Positions 16,708 to 25,454 of a stretch of DNA of 64,000 nt are shown here, one piece after another (within the stretch, counting starts at the first letter, position 1; each line of letters begins with the position of its first letter). This stretch comes from Planctomycetota bacterium (GTDB lineage Bacteria; Planctomycetota; SZUA-567; H5-PLA8), in NCBI GenBank assembly GCA_027493525.1, contig JAOSKN010000001.1:1612001-1676000 (forward strand), read 5' to 3'. Under the pieces are notes generated by a model. The model saw only the letters and a program-made list of their open reading frames with translations, searched no databases and was not told where the DNA came from. The position numbers and the translations under genes were made by a program.

Positions 16708-16858
16708 TTCACCACGGAGACACGGAGGCACGGAGAACGGCACATGCGGAATGCGGAATGAACGGCGGCTTCCTGCTGCGCGCGTCCCGCCCGCTCTTCG
16801 TAGTTCGCCGCCGCCGTTCTCTGTGTGCTCTGTGCCCTCTGTGGTTGATCTAAACCGA
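16708..16858. repeat. CAGAG-type palindromic repeat with GCGGAAT heptamers
   Basis: The arms accacggagacacggag and ctctgtgccctctgtggtt enclose repeated gcggaat units and other filler. It occupies the whole gap between the small protein and the E2-like gene. Confidence 0.7.
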
Positions 16859-16871
16859 AGGGAGGCCCCCG

Positions 16872-17582
16872 ATGCCGCACCGCCAGACCCGCCTGCTCCG
16901 CGACGCCCAGGGCCGCGCGCGCGAAGTCGCCTGGGACGTGGACCTCGACGTGCTCGCCGCGGCGCAGTACTGGGCGCGCGACCGCGACCGCATGGCGCGG
17001 GAACTCGACGCCATGGCCCGCATGTACCCGGCCTGGTGCCTGACGGCCGGGGTGCTCCACCGCCCGCTCGAACGGCGGGGCAAACCGTCGGACCTGGCCG
17101 TGCCCACCCAGGGCGGCTGGTTCTGGGCCAGCGACGGCGCGCGCGCCGAAGTCCCTCAAAATGCCACGCTGCTCTGGGTCGGCCTGCTCCCGGCCCCCCT
17201 GGCGGGGCTCCCGAAGGTCGTCCAAAAAGCCGGCGGGAAGTACCCCATCGAGCAGATCGGCGGCGCGCCGTGGATGGCCGTCCCCGTCCGCGTGATGTAC
17301 TCCCCGGGCTTCCCCAACGCCGAGCCCCTCGTCTACTACGACCAGGCCTGGACGCACGCGCTCGGGATCAATTACGGCGGGTCCGTGCACCTGCTCCACG
17401 AGGCCCTGCTCTGCATCTTCTACCCGGGGCACTGGAAGCGCCGTTACACCGTCGCCGACGTGCTCTCGCAGCGCGTCGTGAACCACCTCTACTCGACCCT
17501 GAAGATCGCCAACGGCATGAGCGCGCACGAGGCCTTCATCGGGCGCGTGCACAACAACGAATGGAAGCCGCGCGCGAGTTGA
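16872..17582 (+). CDS. E2-like (UBC-fold) ubiquitin-conjugating protein
   Basis: The 236-residue protein has a C-terminal UBC-like region. The strand and turn VPVRVMYSPGFPNAEPLVYY resemble the E2 pattern leading into Pro-rich FP..P. Then HLLHEALLCIFYPGHW places a candidate catalytic Cys at 181 next to an aromatic-Pro-Trp stretch, as in prokaryotic E2 families, and VADVLSQRVVNHLYSTLKIA forms the trailing helix. The N-terminal 130 residues may add a partner-binding part. It would carry the activated modifier from the E1-like protein encoded next. The ATG at 16872 has GGGAGG upstream. Identification rests on motif pattern, not alignment. Confidence 0.68.
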   Translation: MPHRQTRLLRDAQGRAREVAWDVDLDVLAAAQYWARDRDRMARELDAMARMYPAWCLTAGVLHRPLERRGKPSDLAVPTQGGWFWASDGARAEVPQNATLLWVGLLPAPLAGLPKVVQKAGGKYPIEQIGGAPWMAVPVRVMYSPGFPNAEPLVYYDQAWTHALGINYGGSVHLLHEALLCIFYPGHWKRRYTVADVLSQRVVNHLYSTLKIANGMSAHEAFIGRVHNNEWKPRAS

Positions 17583-17587
17583 CTCTT

Positions 17588-17832
17588 TCAAACCACGGAG
17601 GCACGGAGACACGGAGAACGGAAAATGCGGAATGAGGAACGGCAAATGCGGAATGCGGAATGCGAAATGAACAGCTCGTTCGCAACGCCGCCCGTAGCGC
17701 CGGCGTCCCGCCGGCTGTACCGCCGCCGTCTCGGCGGCTCTTCATGCCGTTTGAAGTCTACCGTTCGTCCCGCCGGCGTCCCGCCCGCGCTTCGTAGTTC
17801 GCCGTTGCCGTGCTCTGTGTTCTCTGCGGTTC
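17588..17832. repeat. Composite CAGAG palindrome with heptamers and gtagcgccggcg block
   Basis: The outer arms aaccacggaggcacggag and gctctgtgttctctgcggtt pair. Inside lie gcggaat heptamers and a gtagcgccggcgtcccgccg block. It fills the gap between the E2-like and JAB-E1 genes; no gene is visible. Confidence 0.75.
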
Positions 17833-17854
17833 ATTAGAGCGAAAGGAACCCGCG

Positions 17855-20278
17855 ATGCCCGACCAACTCGAAACCCGCCGCCTGCCGCAGGTCGTCGTGC
17901 TCCCCGAAGCCTGGGCGCCGATCGTCGCGGAACTCGACCGCGCCGCCGAAGCCGGCCGCGCGAGGACGGGTTCGCCCGACGAAGCCGTCTTCGTCCCACT
18001 CTGCGCCCCGGTCTTCCGTCCGGGCCGCGCGCGCGTCCCGCGCCTTCAGCCGGCGAGCCTCGGCGACCTCGACGCCGTCGTCGTCGCGCACGCCTTCGCG
18101 CTTCCGCAGGACTGGGTGGAAGCCAGCGCCGCGCGCATCCGCTTCCGCGCCGAGGGCGGCGTGCAGGCGCGCTTCGAGGCGCTCGTCGACGCGGCGCTCG
18201 CGCGCTTCGCCCGGCTGGAACTCCTCGCCCGCGGGCACTCGCACCCCTTCGACTGCGGCTCCACGCGCCCCAGCGGCATTGACCGCGTCGAGCACCTCGC
18301 TCCGTGCCTGGCCTACAACCGCGGCCTGGGGCTGGACGCCGGCTTCACCTTCATCGCCGTCCGCGCGCTCGACGGCGCCGGCTGGGCGCTGCACGGCTTC
18401 GCGACCGAAGACGGCCAGACGATCCTCGACTTGGGCCTCGCGACCGTCGTCCCCGACGGCTCGCCCTGGGCGGCCCTGCGCGAGCCGCCCTGGCACGCCA
18501 CGGACGCCGGCCGCGCGCGCGAAGCCCGCCTGCGCGAAGCCCGCGGCGCGAAGCTCGACCGGCTCCCCCTGGGCTGGACCCGCCTGCGCGCCGGCCCGAA
18601 CGTCTGGGCGCTCCCGCCGGGCTTCCCCGCCGAACCCGGCGCGCGCTTCGTCCGTTGCGGCGAAGCCTGGGCGGCCGAACCCGTCGCATCGTGGGAAGCC
18701 CTCGAAGCGGGATTGGAACCCACCGCAGAGGACGCCGGCCGTTCATTCCGCAATCCGCAATCCGCAATCCGCAATGGTCCTCCTCCGTGTCTCCGTGGTA
18801 AAGATGCCCGCGCCGCCTACTACGCCCGCGTCGCGCCGCTGTACGGGGACGCGCTGAGCGGGAAGACGCTGGGCGTGGTCGGGGGCGACGACGCCTGCGA
18901 AGTCGCAAGCCTGCTCGCGCGCTGCGGATTGACCCGCTTCGCGCTCGGCCCGGGCGCCGAAGCGCTGCCCGCGCGGTTGCGCGCGCAGAACCCGCTCGAA
19001 GACCGCTGGGTCTTCACGAGCCTGGATCGCGCGGACGTGGCCTTCGCCGCCGGCGAATTGCGCGAGCCCCTGCCGGTCCCGGCGTGGCGGCTGAGCTTCC
19101 TGCCGGCCGAATCCCCCGTCCGCGCGCGGCTGGACTGGATTCCGGCGGGCGAGGCCTGCGCCGCCCCGGACGCGCGGCCCGCGCAGCTCGAGCCCTTCGA
19201 CCGCGCCGATGCCCTCAACCGCGCCGCCGCGCTGGTCCGCGCCAGCCTGCTTCGCGGCGCGGCGTGCGAACCGGCCGAGGTTGCGCGCTTCCTCGAAGGC
19301 CGCGCGCGCCCGGCGCTGCTCCTGGGCCATGCGCGCTGGCCCTGGTGGCTGCGCGTCTTCGAACGCGAAGACGCCGACGCCTGGCTGGCCTCCAACCTCG
19401 CAGCGCCGGCGTCCCGCCCGCAGGAACCGGCCGCGCGCCGCGGGCGCGTGCTCGTGATCGGCTGCGGGAGCCTCGGCAGCGTCGCCGCGCTGCGCCTGGC
19501 GCCGCGCGTCGAGGCGCTCGGCCTGAGCGACCCCGAGACCGTCTCCATCGAGAACCCCGTGCGGCAGGCCTTCGAGGTCGCCGAGGTGGGCCAACCCAAA
19601 GCCGAGGCCCTCGCGCGGCGCGTCGAAGCCCTGGGCGCGCGCGCGGAGGCCTTCGTCCGCGCCGAGGAAGACAGCCCCGCCGGCGCGGAGGCCTTCGCCG
19701 CGTTCGTGGACCGCTTCAAGCCGGACCTGGCGGTCCTCGCCACCGGCACCGGCGCCGAATACGCCATGGCCCGCGTGCTGCGCGAGCGCGGCATCCCGCA
19801 CGCGGCCGGGCGCTGCTACGCGCGCGCGCGCTACTTCGAAGTGATCCTCGTGGACGGCTCGAACGGGCCGTGCTTCCACTGCCTGCGCGAACAGGTCCAC
19901 ACCGGCCCCGCGCCCTCGCTGACGCCCGAGCAGGCCGCGCGCTACGATCCGGACTACCGGCCCGGGGAACTCAACGCCGAACCGGCCAGCGCGATCGAGA
20001 GCGGGCGCTGCGCCGAGGTCCTCGCCCGCGCCGCCTGGGAGCTGCTCAAGCCGCCCGACGCGCGCCCCGAGTGGCTCCGCGCCACCCTGGAGCAGCGCCG
20101 CACCTGCCTGCTCGGCGCCAACCACGCCGAGTTCGACGCGGCAACCGGCTGGGCCTACGGCCTCGACGCCCCCGGCAAGGTCGCGACCTACGGCGTCGAA
20201 GACATCGCCGGCGCCCGCCCGGGCGAGCGCTGCGAGGTCTGCGGGCAAGCCTGGCTCCCGGCGGAAGTCGCCGAATAA
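17855..20278 (+). CDS. JAB/MPN peptidase - E1-like (ThiF) fusion, 807 aa
   Basis: Residues 1-200 resemble a JAB/MPN metallopeptidase with GHSHPFDCGSTRPSGID: H128, H130, S140 and D143 fit the JAMM motif, with two more residues than usual between H130 and S140. Residues 335-400 look like a degenerate Rossmann unit. Residues 530-690 are an active-type E1/ThiF domain: VLVIGCGSLGS (nucleotide loop), SIENPVRQAFEVAEVGQPKA (Arg of the adenylation site) and zinc pairs GPCFHC (673, 676) and CEVC (793, 796). It should adenylate a modifier C-terminus and also process or remove it. The ATG at 17855 has AAAGGAA upstream. The linker at about 297-317 is encoded by repeat DNA. Confidence 0.85.
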   Translation: MPDQLETRRLPQVVVLPEAWAPIVAELDRAAEAGRARTGSPDEAVFVPLCAPVFRPGRARVPRLQPASLGDLDAVVVAHAFALPQDWVEASAARIRFRAEGGVQARFEALVDAALARFARLELLARGHSHPFDCGSTRPSGIDRVEHLAPCLAYNRGLGLDAGFTFIAVRALDGAGWALHGFATEDGQTILDLGLATVVPDGSPWAALREPPWHATDAGRAREARLREARGAKLDRLPLGWTRLRAGPNVWALPPGFPAEPGARFVRCGEAWAAEPVASWEALEAGLEPTAEDAGRSFRNPQSAIRNGPPPCLRGKDARAAYYARVAPLYGDALSGKTLGVVGGDDACEVASLLARCGLTRFALGPGAEALPARLRAQNPLEDRWVFTSLDRADVAFAAGELREPLPVPAWRLSFLPAESPVRARLDWIPAGEACAAPDARPAQLEPFDRADALNRAAALVRASLLRGAACEPAEVARFLEGRARPALLLGHARWPWWLRVFEREDADAWLASNLAAPASRPQEPAARRGRVLVIGCGSLGSVAALRLAPRVEALGLSDPETVSIENPVRQAFEVAEVGQPKAEALARRVEALGARAEAFVRAEEDSPAGAEAFAAFVDRFKPDLAVLATGTGAEYAMARVLRERGIPHAAGRCYARARYFEVILVDGSNGPCFHCLREQVHTGPAPSLTPEQAARYDPDYRPGELNAEPASAIESGRCAEVLARAAWELLKPPDARPEWLRATLEQRRTCLLGANHAEFDAATGWAYGLDAPGKVATYGVEDIAGARPGERCEVCGQAWLPAEVAE
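18736..18799 (+). repeat. Repeat DNA inside the JAB-E1 gene, read in frame as linker
   Basis: The stretch contains ccgcaat three times in tandem and then tcctccgtgtctccgtggta, the same heptamer plus CAGAG-type arm found in the gaps between genes. It falls between the two domains and keeps the reading frame. Confidence 0.8.
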
Positions 20279-20298
20279 AGTCAATTTTCCGCGAAAGC

Positions 20299-20327
20299 TT
20301 GACTATTAGTGTCTTATAGACAATAAT
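20299..20327 (+). promoter_or_regulatory. pncA promoter with NrtR-like operator
   Basis: The -35 TTGACT (20299-20304) and -10 AATAAT (20322-20327) are 17 bp apart. The spacer holds AGTGTCTTATAGACAAT (20308-20324), the third copy of the shared operator. The leader to pncA is about 140 bases and contains a CAGAG palindrome. Confidence 0.72.
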
Positions 20328-20349
20328 GAGGCGGGACGGAGGAACGGAT

Positions 20350-20432
20350 TTGAACCGCAGAGAGCGCAAAGCACGCGGAGAACAGCCTTTTCTAATTCGC
20401 CCCCTCCGCGCTCTCTGCGTGCTCTGCGGTTA
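20350..20432. repeat. CAGAG-type palindrome in the pncA leader
   Basis: The arms gaaccgcagagagcgcaaag and ctctctgcgtgctctgcggt can fold into a long imperfect hairpin between promoter and start codon. Heptamers ggaactc follow up to the ribosome-binding site. Confidence 0.75.
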
Positions 20433-20474
20433 AAATCCGTTCCCTCGGAACTCGGAACTCATAAGGAGCCCACC

Positions 20475-21050
20475 ATGAACGCGAACCCGAACGACGCCGC
20501 CCTGGTCATCGTGGACGTGCAGAACGACTTCTGCCCCGGCGGAGCGCTGGCGGTGACGGACGGCGACGCGGTGGTCGCGCCGATCAACAAGCTGGTCGAG
20601 CGCTTCGCTACCGTCGTCACGACGCAGGACTGGCACCCGGCCGGGCACTGCAGCTTCGCGGCCGAGCCGAAGTACGTCGACAAGAGCTGGCCCAGGCACT
20701 GCGTGGCCGGCACGTCCGGCGCGGCGCTGCACGCCGGCTTGAAGCTCCCCGCCGGCGCGCTCAGCATCAAGAAGGGCACGCACGCCGATAAGGAAGCCTA
20801 CAGCGGCTTCGCCGACACCGGCCTCCAGGACGCGCTGGCCGCGCGCGGGATCCGCACGGTCTACGTCTGCGGCCTGGCCACCGACTACTGCGTCAAGGCC
20901 ACCGCGCTCGACGCCGCCCGCCACGGCTTCGCGACGAAGGTGATCCTCGACGCCTGCCGCGGCGTGGACCTCCCCGCCGGAACCGCCGCGCAGGCGGTCG
21001 AAGCGTTACGCAAAGCGGGCGTCGAAATCGTGACGAGCGACGCGCTGTAG
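20475..21050 (+). CDS. pncA: Nicotinamidase
   Basis: It hydrolyses nicotinamide to nicotinate and ammonia, feeding PncB and then NadE. The catalytic triad is visible as D14 (VIVDVQNDF), K100 (SIKKGT) and C139 (GLATDYCVKATALDA). Metal ligands sit in TTQDWHPAGH. Length 191 is normal. The ATG at 20475 has AAGGAG upstream. It has its own promoter with the same operator as nadE and the Hsp70-like operon, and it lies directly after the JAB-E1 gene. Confidence 0.93.
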   Translation: MNANPNDAALVIVDVQNDFCPGGALAVTDGDAVVAPINKLVERFATVVTTQDWHPAGHCSFAAEPKYVDKSWPRHCVAGTSGAALHAGLKLPAGALSIKKGTHADKEAYSGFADTGLQDALAARGIRTVYVCGLATDYCVKATALDAARHGFATKVILDACRGVDLPAGTAAQAVEALRKAGVEIVTSDAL

Positions 21051-21139
21051 CGGGTTCTGGGTTTCGGGGGCTGGGTTCTGGGTGCGCCGTTCCCGGAGTC
21101 CTGAGTCCTGTTCCCGGCGCCCCGGTGGTTTGAATAAGT

Positions 21140-21589
21140 GAGCAGAGGGCGCCCGTAAGCCGGCTTCTGTTCGAGAAGCTGAGGCTCGGCCCGCACGGCT
21201 ACGAGCCTCAATCCACTCGGGCGACCATTTGTCTAGGGCTCCCGTTACCGGGGCCTCCAGCACCCAACCCGCGGATTCTAGCGGCGCGGACCACGCCTCT
21301 CCGCCTATTTGGGCTTGCTCCAGGCCGGGTTTACCTTGCCTCTCCTGTCGCCAGGAGAGCGGTGGGCTCTTACCCCACCGTTTCACCCTTACCTGCGGCA
21401 TGAAAGCCGCCGGCGGTCTGTTCTCTGTGGCACTTTCCCTGAGGTTCGGCTCCGAAGAGCCGGCCTCGGTGGGCGTTACCCACGGCCCTGTCCTGTGGAG
21501 GCCGGACTTTCCTCGTCGGGAGGCCCCGAACGGACCACGAAGGCCCGCCTGGAGCGTCTCCCGCCGCGATCACCGGGCGCCCCCTGCTC
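21140..21589 (-). ncRNA. rnpB: RNase P RNA (bacterial type A)
   Basis: Read on the minus strand. The conserved core GAGGAAAGTCCGGCCTCCAC and CAGGACAGGGCCGTGGGTAA appear in order, and the 3' part has GAACAGAAGCCGGCTTAC. The ends gagcagggggcgcccg and cgggcgccctctgctc pair to form helix P1, which fixes the limits at about 450 nt. It is the RNA subunit that matures tRNA 5' ends. Confidence 0.95.
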
Positions 21590-21692
21590 GGTCGCTAAAC
21601 TACACCATGCGCGGAGGACACGCAATCGTCCCCCCCGATTCTTATGTAAAATTATAACTATTAATATTGATTGTACTTACAACGCAGACCCG

Positions 21693-22156
21693 TCAGCCGC
21701 TCTTCACCCCGCTCAGGTGCCGTTTGATGTCCGAACGGCGCAGGAATCCGACCATCCGGGGAGCTGATTCGGCTCGATGATCTTGATGTCCTTCACGTCC
21801 TGGCCGTTCTTTGGCTGCGCCTTCAGGTCGGCCACGTACTGGAACGCCAGGTGCCAGTCTTCGCCCGGCGGGACCATGCTGAAGACCTCCACGAGGTTCA
21901 GCGTCTTGCCCTCGCACTTGCCCCACTGCTTCAGCACCCGCTTGGCCGCCGCGTCGGGCTGCTCGCCGTAGTTCAGGTAGTCCCACGGAAACCAGAGGTC
22001 GCCCAGATCGTCCTGCCCGCCCGGCTTCAGCCCGGGGCGCTCGAAGAGCACCACCTTGCCTTTGTAGAGGGTGATCACGTCCACGCTGATGTGCGCCCCG
22101 CCGCTCGAAACCGAGGTGACGGGGCGTCCGAAGATGGCCTTCATCTGTGACGGCAT
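21693..22156 (-). CDS. Nudix-like protein with degenerate box (probable C-terminal frameshift)
   Basis: The protein begins MPSQMKAIFGRPVTSVSSGG with CAGGA upstream. A Nudix-type fold is suggested by ITLYKGKVVLFERP, then WFPWDYLNYGEQPDAAAKRV, but the catalytic REUXEE stretch is replaced (KRVLKQWGKCEG), so hydrolysis is doubtful. In the starting frame it ends SDSCAVRTSNGT at 21713. One extra C in the C4 run near 21759 gives instead RMVGFLRRSDIKRHLSGVKS and a stop at 21693, a more natural end, for 154 residues. It is a single gene between rnpB and a block of repeats; function unknown. Confidence 0.6.
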
Positions 22157-22257
22157 GGCGTCCTGCTCCGGTCCTGAAACACCGCCTCCCTGTCGGCGAT
22201 CGAAGCCGAGATTCTAACGGATCATAGCCCAATCGTCCGGGCAGATTCGGAGAACGA

Positions 22258-22533
22258 GTTCCGAGTTCCGAGGCACGGGGAAACAGCTCTTAACCGCAGA
22301 GAACGCCGAGCACGCGGAGATCGGCCGTTTCCGGGTCTTCCTCCTCTGCGCCCTCTGTGTGCTCTGCGGTTAGAAGCCGTCCCCTCGGAACTCGGTTCTC
22401 GGAACTGAATGGAACCACAGAGATCACAGAGCCCACAGAGAACAGCTTTAATTCTTCTTCCCTCTGTGCTCTCTGTGTTCTCTGTGCCCTCTGTGTTCTC
22501 TGCGGTTAGAAGCCGTTTCCTCGGAACTCGGAA
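22258..22533. repeat. Two adjacent CAGAG-type palindromes
   Basis: Two copies lie side by side (about 22290-22375 and 22410-22510), each with accgcagag or accacagag arms and ggaactc heptamers between and around them. They fill the gap upstream of the Nudix-like gene and downstream of proA. No gene is seen. Confidence 0.8.
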
Positions 22534-23823
22534 CTAACCCCGCACCTGCCCCGAGCCGTCGCCGAGCCACTTGTAGGTCGTCAGCGCCTCCAGCCCCATC
22601 GGACCGCGCGCGTGGAGCTTGTCGGTGGAGATCCCGATCTCCGCGCCCAGCCCGTACTCGAACCCGTCCGCCAGCCGCGTGGAGGCGTTCCAGAAGATCG
22701 AGGCCGAATCCACCCGGAGCTGGAACGCGCGCGCGGCGGCCTCGTCGGCCGTCACGATCGTCTCGGTGTGCCGCGAGCCGAACCGTTCGATGTGCTCGAT
22801 CGCCTCGTCGAGGCTCGCCACGACCTTCACCGAGAGCGCCTTGTCGAGCCACTCCGTGTAAAACGTCGCCTCGCCGGCCTCGGCGAGCGGACCCACGCCG
22901 GCCGCTTGCAGGATCGCGCGGGCCTTGGGCTCGGCGTGCAGCGCGCAGCCCCGCGCGAGCAGTTCCTTCGCGGCCGGGGGCAGGAAACGTTCGGCGACCT
23001 CCGCGTGCACCAGCAGCGTCTCGGCCGCGTTGCAGACGCTCACGCGCTGGAGTTTGCTGTTCAGCGCGAGCTTCAGCGCAAGCTCCAGGTCCGCGGCGCG
23101 GTCCACGTAAACGTGGCAGATGCCCTTGTAGTGCTTGATCGTCGGCACGCGCGCGGCCTCGGCCACGGCGCGGATCAGCCCCTCGCCCCCGCGCGGGATC
23201 GCCAGATCGATCAGCGTGTCGAGCTGGAGCAGCGCGGCGACGGCGGCGCGGTCCGGCGTGTCGGGCACGCTGACGGCGGCCTCGGGCAGCCCCGCGTCCT
23301 TCAGGCCCGCGCGGAGGATCGCCGCGAGCGCCGCGTTGGAGTGCAGCGCCTCGCGCCCCCCGCGCAGGATGCACGCGTTGCCGCTCTTGAGGCACAGGCT
23401 CCCGGCCTCGACGGTCACGTTGGGGCGCGACTCGAAGACGATCAGGATCGTCCCGATCGGGCAGCGCACCTGCCGCAGCAGCAGCCCGTTGGGGCGCGTG
23501 CTCCGGCCGATCTCGACGCCCACCGGATCGGGCAGCGCGACGACTTGGCGCAGGCCCTCGGCGAGCCGCTTCAGGACCGGCTCGTCCAAACGCAGCCGGT
23601 CGAGCTTCGGCGCGTCCAGCCCCCCCGCGCGCCCGGCCTCCAGGTCGCGCGCGTTGGCCGCTTCCAGCTCGGCGCGGCGTTCGAGCAGCAGTTCCGCCGC
23701 GCGCGCCAGGGCCGCGTTCTTCTGCGCGGAAGAAGCCGTCGCCAGCACCCGCGCGGCCGCGCGGGCCTCGGCGGCCAGCGCCTTCATGCGCGCAGCGAGA
23801 TCGGTTGCGGCGGCGGCGTTCAT
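22534..23823 (-). CDS. proA: Gamma-glutamyl phosphate reductase
   Basis: It reduces gamma-glutamyl phosphate to glutamate-5-semialdehyde with NADPH in proline synthesis. Recognisable stretches are VRCPIGTILIVFESRPNVTV, GNACILRGG, IPRGGEGLI, KHYKGICHVYVD and the active-site Cys in LQRVSVCNAAETLLVH. The C-terminal GLGAEIGISTDKLHARGPMG is diagnostic. Length 429 is typical. The ATG at 23823 begins the family N-terminus. No proB lies beside it in the window. Confidence 0.94.
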   Translation of the reverse strand: MNAAAATDLAARMKALAAEARAAARVLATASSAQKNAALARAAELLLERRAELEAANARDLEAGRAGGLDAPKLDRLRLDEPVLKRLAEGLRQVVALPDPVGVEIGRSTRPNGLLLRQVRCPIGTILIVFESRPNVTVEAGSLCLKSGNACILRGGREALHSNAALAAILRAGLKDAGLPEAAVSVPDTPDRAAVAALLQLDTLIDLAIPRGGEGLIRAVAEAARVPTIKHYKGICHVYVDRAADLELALKLALNSKLQRVSVCNAAETLLVHAEVAERFLPPAAKELLARGCALHAEPKARAILQAAGVGPLAEAGEATFYTEWLDKALSVKVVASLDEAIEHIERFGSRHTETIVTADEAAARAFQLRVDSASIFWNASTRLADGFEYGLGAEIGISTDKLHARGPMGLEALTTYKWLGDGSGQVRG

Positions 23824-23879
23824 GCGCGGATTGTACGCGAAGGGTTCGACCGGTAAACGCCAGACGGGCCACGAGCGCC

Positions 23880-24298
23880 GCGCCCGTAGCGCCGGCATAA
23901 GTGCCACGGGTCGGCGCAGCCGCCCCGTGCCCCGCCCGCCGTGCCACGGGTCAGCGAAGCTGCCCCGTGCTTTTCGTAGCGCCGGCGTCCTCGCCGGCTC
24001 GCGTGGGCGTCCCGCCCGCGCGTCTTCCAGTTCTTCCCGTTTCGCCCGCCGTCGCGTCCCCCAGGGGCGCGATGAAAATAGCCCAGCCTTTCAAGGCTGG
24101 GACCGTGAGCGCCGCACCACGAACCCAGTCCCGCAGGGACGACTGAAGCACGCGCGCGCGCCTCAGCCGTCCCTTCGGGACTTGATCGCAGGCGCTGCCT
24201 TGACCTCCCAGCCCTGAAGGGCTGGGCTATTTTCACGGCGTCCCGGCGGGACGCCCGCGGCGCGGAAGAAGGCCGCCGGGACGGCGGCGGCTTGTAGC
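23880..24298. repeat. Gene-free repeat block upstream of proA
   Basis: It contains gtagcgccggcgtc-type palindromes, tgccacgggtcagcgaagct units, and at 24075-24235 an element whose ends gaaaatagcccagcc and ggctgggctattttc are inverted repeats with internal hairpins. Such AAATAGCCCAGC elements are common in PVC-group genomes. No coding region is convincing. Confidence 0.7.
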
Positions 24299-24476
24299 AC
24301 TGACTGAGGTTGGTTTGTGATCTGGCGCCACTGCGCTGCGGTACTCCGCAGCCAGTGCGAGGCGCGCACCCCGGATTCAACTCGCACGTAGACCCGAATG
24401 AAGTAACTTGAGTGGGCCACGCGATCCGGACGGCGAAGCACTGGCTGCCTACGGCCGCAGCCAGTGGCGCCAAGCT
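24299..24476 (+). repeat. R-family long palindromic element, copy R1
   Basis: The outer arms tggcgccactgcgctgcggt and cagccagtggcgcca pair, with an inner ccggat/atccgg pairing. The same core, about 150 bp, recurs near 35.2, 36.1, 37.5 and 38.7 kb. A GTTAGAT motif follows at 24483-24489, abutting the minus-strand gene. Confidence 0.85.
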
Positions 24477-24483
24477 ACATCCG

Positions 24484-25141
24484 TTAGATAGATGGAACCT
24501 TGAGTTTCAGCCGCTGGGCGATTAGCTGGATAGTCTCGCCGAAAGCCTCGTGCGTGTTTCTTGCCGCCAATTCTTGAATAACTCGCGTCGCCTCTGAGGC
24601 CTTGCCTTGGAAGCTGAGTAGTATCGCAAGGCATAATTCTGGATTCCTTGCCATTAGTTTCATCGCATTTTTTCGTTCCGCAGTTTCGGTCAGGACCTGG
24701 AAGTCGGCGTGGCGATCAAGGAAAGGCAGACCTCCATCCGACAATGCTTTTGCTACATGCGAAGCAATCCTATCAACATTACTCTTTGGCGTGACTTCCC
24801 ACCAATAATCTTGTTTCTCGGGCATCAGATGGCCAAGCCTTTGGCTGAGAACGGGCGCAGCGCTTCCCGGATTTTTTCGGGAAGGACTGGCCCGTCCATT
24901 TCTCGTGAAAGAACGGTAACGCGATCATCAAGTTGACCGTGAATCGGGCGGAATTGGGCGTGTTCCACATGCTCGCCTGGAATTGCACGACTTTGAATAG
25001 CTCACCTGTCTGCGTTTGAAAGGAACGGGCAAGCTTGCGATAACCGCGCTCCTTCAGAAGTGGCGCCGGTCCAGTTGCGATGATCCGGTCGATAAGACGA
25101 GACATCTCCGATTTAATGGGCATTGGGTCCTGCCTTGCCAT
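24484..25141 (-). pseudogene. Broken DUF4304-like gene
   Basis: The N-terminal part (ATG at 25141) reads MSRLIDRIIATGPAPLLKER, YRKLARSFQTQTGELFKVVQ and FQASMWNTP, the DUF4304 pattern. After FFHEKWTGQSFP the meaningful sequence continues in a second frame (EKIREALRPFSAKGLAI) and then in a third (MPEKQDYWWEVTPKSNVDRI), where the family's D-WW feature appears, ending at 24484. Two missing bases would unite all three parts. RYYYAAC/GTTRRRY motifs touch both ends of the gene. It could be a decayed gene or a sequence-error victim; the TGATG overlap also allows two separate ORFs. DUF4304 function is unknown. Confidence 0.6.
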
Positions 25142-25200
25142 CTAACGGCTTCGAGGCTTAGCGGCGTATCTGATCTACATCGTACATCAAACCGCAGGTG

Positions 25201-25229
25201 ACCCACGCAAATCTCCGATTTGCGTGGGT
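25201..25229. terminator. Perfect hairpin acccacgcaaatc / gatttgcgtgggt
   Basis: Thirteen-base arms surround a three-base loop. It lies upstream of the DUF4304-like gene and may be a terminator or a repeat component; there is no clear U-tract. Confidence 0.4.
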
Positions 25230-25248
25230 GGCGCTGCCACCCTTCGGC

Positions 25249-25363
25249 GGGTGGCCGGAAGCGGGTGTCACGGAGCAAGAGGCCGTTGCTTGCTCCATGC
25301 TGGGAGGCGTCCGCTCGCGCTCATGCTTCCATCCAATCCTTCCCGCGCGGGTTCCGGTCTCGA
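25249..25363 (-). repeat. Dispersed ~115-bp repeat, inverted copy
   Basis: The reverse complement (catgagcgcgagcggacgcc and flanks) recurs at 37684-37802, directly after R4. Its function is unknown. The remainder of the gap 25142-25454 shows no gene. Confidence 0.7.
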
Positions 25364-25454
25364 ATGCTTCCTTGAACACGCGCAAGATTCCAGCCCCATC
25401 GGACGCGCATCGGCAAGGGGCAAGCAAACGGCCGCTTGCTCCTTGGCACCCTTC

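Noticed and set aside
16014..16853. Zinc-ribbon protein extending to 16853
   Set aside because: Beyond about 16360 the frame is Arg/Pro-rich, overlaps the next gene and enters a repeat. A one-base shift gives a natural ATGA-coupled stop at 16435.
25158..25427. Short ORFs in the 25.2-25.4 kb gap
   Set aside because: They lie in the dispersed 115-bp repeat and a hairpin, with no ribosome-binding site or family pattern.
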